This document shows positions 27,494 to 27,500 of a stretch of 27,500 bases of DNA, piece after piece. Position 1 is the first letter of the stretch, and every line of letters begins with the position of its first letter. The DNA is taken from IMG/VR virus record IMGVR_UViG_3300045993_000214, positions 1 to 27,500 of that record; one strand, 5' to 3'. The notes under the pieces were generated by a model, which saw nothing but the letters and a program-made list of their open reading frames with translations, had not been told where the DNA came from and ran no database searches. The position numbers and the translations under genes were made by a program. Origin of the DNA: a virus.

Positions 27494-27500
27494 TATAAAT
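27494..27500 (+). promoter_or_regulatory. Truncated TATAAAT late-promoter-like box at window edge
   Basis: TATAAAT begins directly after the TAA of fibre 3 and runs to the last base. If the next base is A it is a perfect T4 late box, which would start another transcription unit to the right. Confidence 0.35.

Noticed and set aside
1-27500. CRISPR array, integrase, transposase, toxin-antitoxin or defence genes
   Set aside because: No regular spaced repeats, no recombinase or transposase motif and no small two-gene module outside the structural operon were seen.

Overview
The window is the baseplate-to-tail-fibre part of the late structural region of a large, contractile-tailed T4-like bacteriophage. 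Recognisable homologues of T4 gp5, gp25 and gp6 lie in a row. They are followed by one giant structural gene of a type I associate with marine and cyanophage-like relatives of T4, and then by a cassette of modular tail fibres. The DNA is AT-rich, every gene is on the + strand, and coding density is about 99% with overlapping or nearly touching genes. I saw no tRNA, CRISPR, integrase, transposase or host gene. The host cannot be read from this window; a marine or freshwater bacterium infected by a T4-like myovirus is the most economical inference.

Layout. (1) 1-4383: baseplate hub and first wedge gene: a hub-associated structural protein cut by the left edge, a gp5-type hub spike with a muralytic domain at its C terminus, and gp25. 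(2) 4433-19464: an enlarged gp6 wedge protein (1137 aa) joined by a one-base stop/start overlap to a 3872-aa modular protein that fills 42% of the window. The giant contains a seven-repeat FG-GAP-like beta-propeller and three carbohydrate-binding-module-like segments. No separate gp7, gp8, gp9 or gp10 homologue is seen before the fibres. (3) 19484-20244: a previously easy-to-miss 50-aa gene overlapping a 202-aa structural protein; the two share a short motif. (4) 20249-27493: three paralogous tail fibres (574, 865 and 644 aa), with a glycine-rich adhesin-like gene between the second and third. Fibre 2 ends in a Peptidase S74 intramolecular chaperone; fibres 1 and 3 share a different C-terminal domain.

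How it works together (inference from T4): the gp5-like spike with the first protein forms the central hub that pierces and locally degrades the cell wall. gp25 and gp6 form the inner baseplate wedge. The giant protein probably builds the peripheral baseplate and may reach the host surface, and the fibre cassette carries receptor recognition. Regulation appears T4-like: NATAAATA boxes resembling T4 late promoters lie in the few intergenic gaps (4405, 19472, 25529), and a TATAAAT is cut by the right edge.

I found no defence island or unrelated new system. The most unusual items are the giant protein's architecture, the relocated muralytic domain of the hub spike, the micro-gene at 19484 and the diversified fibre cassette.
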